Shown in pieces: positions 6,017-8,332 of a stretch of DNA of 8,332 bases (within the stretch, counting starts at the first letter, position 1; each line of letters starts with the position of its first letter). The notes under the pieces are model-generated. The model made no database searches. It saw only the letters and a program-made list of their open reading frames with translations, and was not told where the DNA came from. The position numbers were made by a program, and so were the translations under genes. This stretch comes from JANPEZ01 sp031423155 (GTDB lineage: Bacteria > Actinomycetota > UBA4738 > HRBIN12), in assembly GCA_031423155.1 (NCBI GenBank), contig JANPEZ010000096.1:1-8332 (forward strand), given 5' to 3'.

Positions 6017-6043
6017 AGAGACCGGGCCGAGTGCCCGGTTTCT
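6017..6043 (+). other. Hairpin in the rpsG-fusA spacer
   Basis: The arms at 6017-6027 and 6033-6043 pair over 11 positions (one G-U) around the loop CGAGT: AGAGACCGGGC against GCCCGGTTTCT. It starts 14 bases after the rpsG stop and ends 6 bases before the AGGGGAG ribosome-binding site of fusA. There is a short T run inside the 3' arm but no downstream U-tract, so complete termination is unlikely. A partial terminator or RNA-processing site that sets the S7 to EF-G ratio are the plausible roles. Confidence 0.55.
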
Positions 6044-6064
6044 CATGACAGGGGAGTCGTCTAG

Positions 6065-8233
6065 ATGGCGAGTCCCGCGGAGAAGATGGACGTGTCACAG
6101 GCCGAGCAGGAACCGAAGAAGTCCGGAGGCTCCGAGAAGGGGTTGTTGCTCCGGGAGTTCCCGCTCGCCCGTACGCGGAACATCGGGATCATGGCCCACA
6201 TCGACGCGGGCAAGACCACCACGACAGAACGAATCCTGTATTACACCGGCAAGGCCTACAAGATCGGCGAGGTCCACGAGGGCACCGCGCAGATGGACTG
6301 GATGGTCCAGGAGCGCGAGCGCGGCATCACGATCACCTCGGCAGCGACCACCTGTCAGTGGAAGGGCCACTGGATCAACCTCATCGACACCCCCGGCCAC
6401 GTCGACTTCACGGTCGAGGTCGAGCGGTCCCTGCGCGTGCTCGACGGGGCGGTCGCCGTATTCGACGCCGTGGCGGGCGTCGAGCCGCAGACCGAGACGG
6501 TCTGGCGCCAGGCCGACCGCTACGCCGTTCCCCGCATCTGCTTCGTGAACAAGATGGACCGCACCGGTGCCGACTTCCCAAGGACGGTGGCCATGATGGT
6601 CGACCGCCTCCAGGCCGAACCACTGATCCTGCAGCTTCCCTGGGGCACCGAGGCCGACTTCCACGGGGTCATCGACCTCGTCGACATGAAGGGCCACTAC
6701 TGGGAGGGCGAGATGGGCGAGGAGTGGAAGGACACCGACATCCCCGCCGAGTACGTCGATGCCGCCAACACGGCCCGTCACGAGCTGTTCGAGAAGCTCG
6801 CCGACCACGACGAGGCCCTCATGGAGAAGTTCATCCACGAGGAAGAGCCCACGATCGACGAACTGCGCCGCGCGATCAGGCGGGCGACTCTGGCCAACGA
6901 AGGCGTGCCGGTCCTCTGCGGCTCGGCGTTCAAGAACAAGGGTGTTCAGCTGCTGCTCGATGCCGTCGTGCACTACCTCCCCTCGCCGCTCGACGTTCCT
7001 CCGCTGGAGGGACACCTTCCCAACAACGAGGAGAAGAAGGTCGCGCGCAAGCCCGATGACAGCGAGCCGTTCGCGGCGCTCGCATTCAAGATCATGTCCG
7101 ACGCCTACGTCGGCAGGCTCACGTACCTTCGTGTCTATTCCGGCGTTCTGAAGTCCGGTTCGCACGTCATGAACTCGACGAAGGATCGCAAAGAGCGGAT
7201 CGGGCGCATCCTGCAGATGCACGCGAACCACCGCGAGGATCTGGACGCGGCGTTCACGGGCGACATCGTCGCGGTGGTCGGACTCAAGCACTCAACGACC
7301 GGTGACACGATCTGCGATCCGGACAAGCAGGTGGTTCTGGAATCGATCAGCTTCCCGACGCCGGTCATCTCGGTGGCGGTAGAGCCCAAGACCAAGGCCG
7401 ACCAGGACAAGCTGGGCAACGGCCTCGCCAAGCTGTCAGACGAGGACCCGACCTTCGTCGTCAAGTTCGACGACGAGACCGGCCAGACGGTCATCTCGGG
7501 CATGGGCGAGCTGCACCTGGACATCATCGTCGACCGGCTCAAGCGCGAGTTCTCGGTGGATGCGAACGTGGGCAAGCCCCAGGTCGCCTACCGCGAGACC
7601 ATCCGCAAGCAGGTTCACAAGATCGAGCACCGCTTCGTCCGCCAGACCGGCGGTCGCGGCCAGTTCGCTCACGTCGTCATCGACCTGGAGCCGACAGGCC
7701 CCGGCGGGGGCTACGAGTTCATCAACAAGATCGTCGGCGGCAAGATCCCGCGCGAGTACATCCCCGCGGTCGACCAGGGCATCCAGCAGGCGCTGGAGTC
7801 GGGCATCATGGCCGGCTACCCGATGGTCGACGTTCGCGCGACCCTGATAGACGGTTCGTACCACGAGGTCGACTCCTCGGAGATGGCTTTCAAGATCGCC
7901 GGTTCGATGGTGGTCAAGGACGCCGCCCGCCGCGCCGACCCCGCGCTGCTCGAGCCCGTCATGGAGTTCGAAGTTACGACCCCCGAAGAGTTCATCGGTG
8001 ACGTCATGGGTGACATCACCGCCCGCCGCGGGCGCATCGAGAACATCGATGAGCGCTCCGGTCAGAAGACGGTTCGTGTCCTGGTGCCGCTGGCCGAGTT
8101 GTTCGGCTACGCGACAGAGCTTCGCTCGCGCACCCAGGGCCGCGCCGCGCACAGTCCGATGCAGCTCCACGCATACAACGAGGTTCCGGTGCAGATCGCC
8201 AAGGAGATCGTCGCCCGGGTGACCGGCGAGTAA
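6065..8233 (+). CDS. fusA: Elongation factor G
   Basis: The product has 722 residues, slightly longer than the usual 690-700. EF-G is the cytoplasmic GTPase that drives ribosomal translocation and, with RRF, ribosome recycling. G motifs: AHIDAGKT (44-51), RGITI (86-90), DTPGH (108-112), NKMD (162-165) and GSAF (286-289). Domain II begins near 335, domain III holds GMGELHLDI (479-487), domain IV holds QTGGRGQFAHV (527-537) and SGIMAGYPMVDV (579-590), and domain V holds MGDITARRGRI (648-658). A strong Shine-Dalgarno, AGGGGAG (6050-6056), lies 8 bases before the ATG at 6065 and supports this start. About 28 extra residues precede the usual beginning (REFPLARTRNIGI, from 30). An in-frame ATG at 6083 (Met8) and TTG codons just before residue 30 are alternatives. 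The domain V text RSRTQGRA is closer to actinobacterial EF-G (RSKT) than to E. coli (RSMT). Confidence 0.98.
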   Translation: MASPAEKMDVSQAEQEPKKSGGSEKGLLLREFPLARTRNIGIMAHIDAGKTTTTERILYYTGKAYKIGEVHEGTAQMDWMVQERERGITITSAATTCQWKGHWINLIDTPGHVDFTVEVERSLRVLDGAVAVFDAVAGVEPQTETVWRQADRYAVPRICFVNKMDRTGADFPRTVAMMVDRLQAEPLILQLPWGTEADFHGVIDLVDMKGHYWEGEMGEEWKDTDIPAEYVDAANTARHELFEKLADHDEALMEKFIHEEEPTIDELRRAIRRATLANEGVPVLCGSAFKNKGVQLLLDAVVHYLPSPLDVPPLEGHLPNNEEKKVARKPDDSEPFAALAFKIMSDAYVGRLTYLRVYSGVLKSGSHVMNSTKDRKERIGRILQMHANHREDLDAAFTGDIVAVVGLKHSTTGDTICDPDKQVVLESISFPTPVISVAVEPKTKADQDKLGNGLAKLSDEDPTFVVKFDDETGQTVISGMGELHLDIIVDRLKREFSVDANVGKPQVAYRETIRKQVHKIEHRFVRQTGGRGQFAHVVIDLEPTGPGGGYEFINKIVGGKIPREYIPAVDQGIQQALESGIMAGYPMVDVRATLIDGSYHEVDSSEMAFKIAGSMVVKDAARRADPALLEPVMEFEVTTPEEFIGDVMGDITARRGRIENIDERSGQKTVRVLVPLAELFGYATELRSRTQGRAAHSPMQLHAYNEVPVQIAKEIVARVTGE

Positions 8234-8248
8234 AGGAAGGAAGAGGAG
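8233..8248 (+). promoter_or_regulatory. Purine-rich ribosome-binding region of tuf
   Basis: The entire fusA-tuf spacer (8234-8248) is purine. AAGGAAGG (8233-8240) is 8 bases from the tuf ATG, a good Shine-Dalgarno distance; a second GAGGAG abuts the ATG directly and is too close to serve. The pattern fits high-level translation of EF-Tu from the shared str message. No promoter for separate tuf transcription is visible in the short spacer. Confidence 0.6.
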
Positions 8249-8332
8249 ATGGCTAAGCAGAAGTTCGAGCGGACCAAGCCCCACCTGAACATCGGCACCA
8301 TCGGTCACATCGACCACGGCAAGACCACGCTC
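8249..8332 (+). CDS. tuf: Elongation factor Tu, N-terminal 28 codons (3' end outside window)
   Basis: The reading frame opens with ATG 15 bases after the fusA stop and runs off the window edge. The 28 visible residues begin MAKQKFERTKPHLNIGTIG and continue into the P-loop GHIDHGKTTL, the G1 motif of EF-Tu, the GTPase that delivers aminoacyl-tRNA to the ribosome. Position 21 is Ile where Val (GHVDHGKT) is more frequent, a conservative change. Position directly behind fusA is the classical str operon order, so the call is firm despite the short length. Confidence 0.97.
   Translation, partial: MAKQKFERTKPHLNIGTIGHIDHGKTTL

Noticed and set aside
6095..7291. Long minus-strand open frames opposite fusA (also 7436-8317)
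   Set aside because: They are antisense to a fully conserved EF-G, with low-complexity His/Asp/Leu/Val-rich translations and no family resemblance.
1..8332. CRISPR arrays, tRNA or rRNA genes, insertion sequences, attachment sites
   Set aside because: No regularly spaced repeats, no cloverleaf or rRNA sequence, no transposase or integrase, and no flanking target duplications were seen.

Overview
The window is high-GC, densely packed bacterial chromosome. The S12, S7 and EF-G sequences, the C-terminal wording of EF-G, the VapBC pair of the type common in mycobacteria and relatives, and the rpsL-rpsG-fusA-tuf order all point to Actinomycetota, probably a lineage outside the well-studied genera. 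This placement is by protein resemblance from memory, not by a tree.

Layout: (1) 2-638, plus strand: the 3' end of a VapB-like antitoxin gene overlapping a complete VapC-like PIN-domain toxin gene. (2) 635-1402, minus strand: an inositol-monophosphatase-family phosphatase, convergent with vapC, with both stop codons inside one CTAG. (3) 1416-1447: a perfect 14-bp hairpin just behind the next minus-strand gene. (4) 1469-4792, minus strand: a large secreted subtilisin-family protease with propeptide, PA insert and C-terminal beta-rich domains. (5) 4793-5154: a 362-bp divergent intergenic region with a promoter for the protease, a strong housekeeping-type promoter pointing at rpsL, and a leader of about 165 nt rich in inverted repeats. 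(6) 5155-8332, plus strand: the str operon, with rpsL (S12), rpsG (S7), fusA (EF-G) and the first 28 codons of tuf (EF-Tu).

The str genes make two small-subunit ribosomal proteins and two elongation factors from one likely transcript. The protease, phosphatase and toxin-antitoxin genes have no evident functional tie to them or to each other.

I found no new defence or mobile system. The points most worth a second look are: the structured rpsL leader, which contains mutually exclusive pairings; S12 carrying Arg at position 88, where Lys is usual and where Lys-to-Arg is a classical streptomycin-resistance change; the hairpin crowding the phosphatase start; and the extra N-terminal segment on EF-G.
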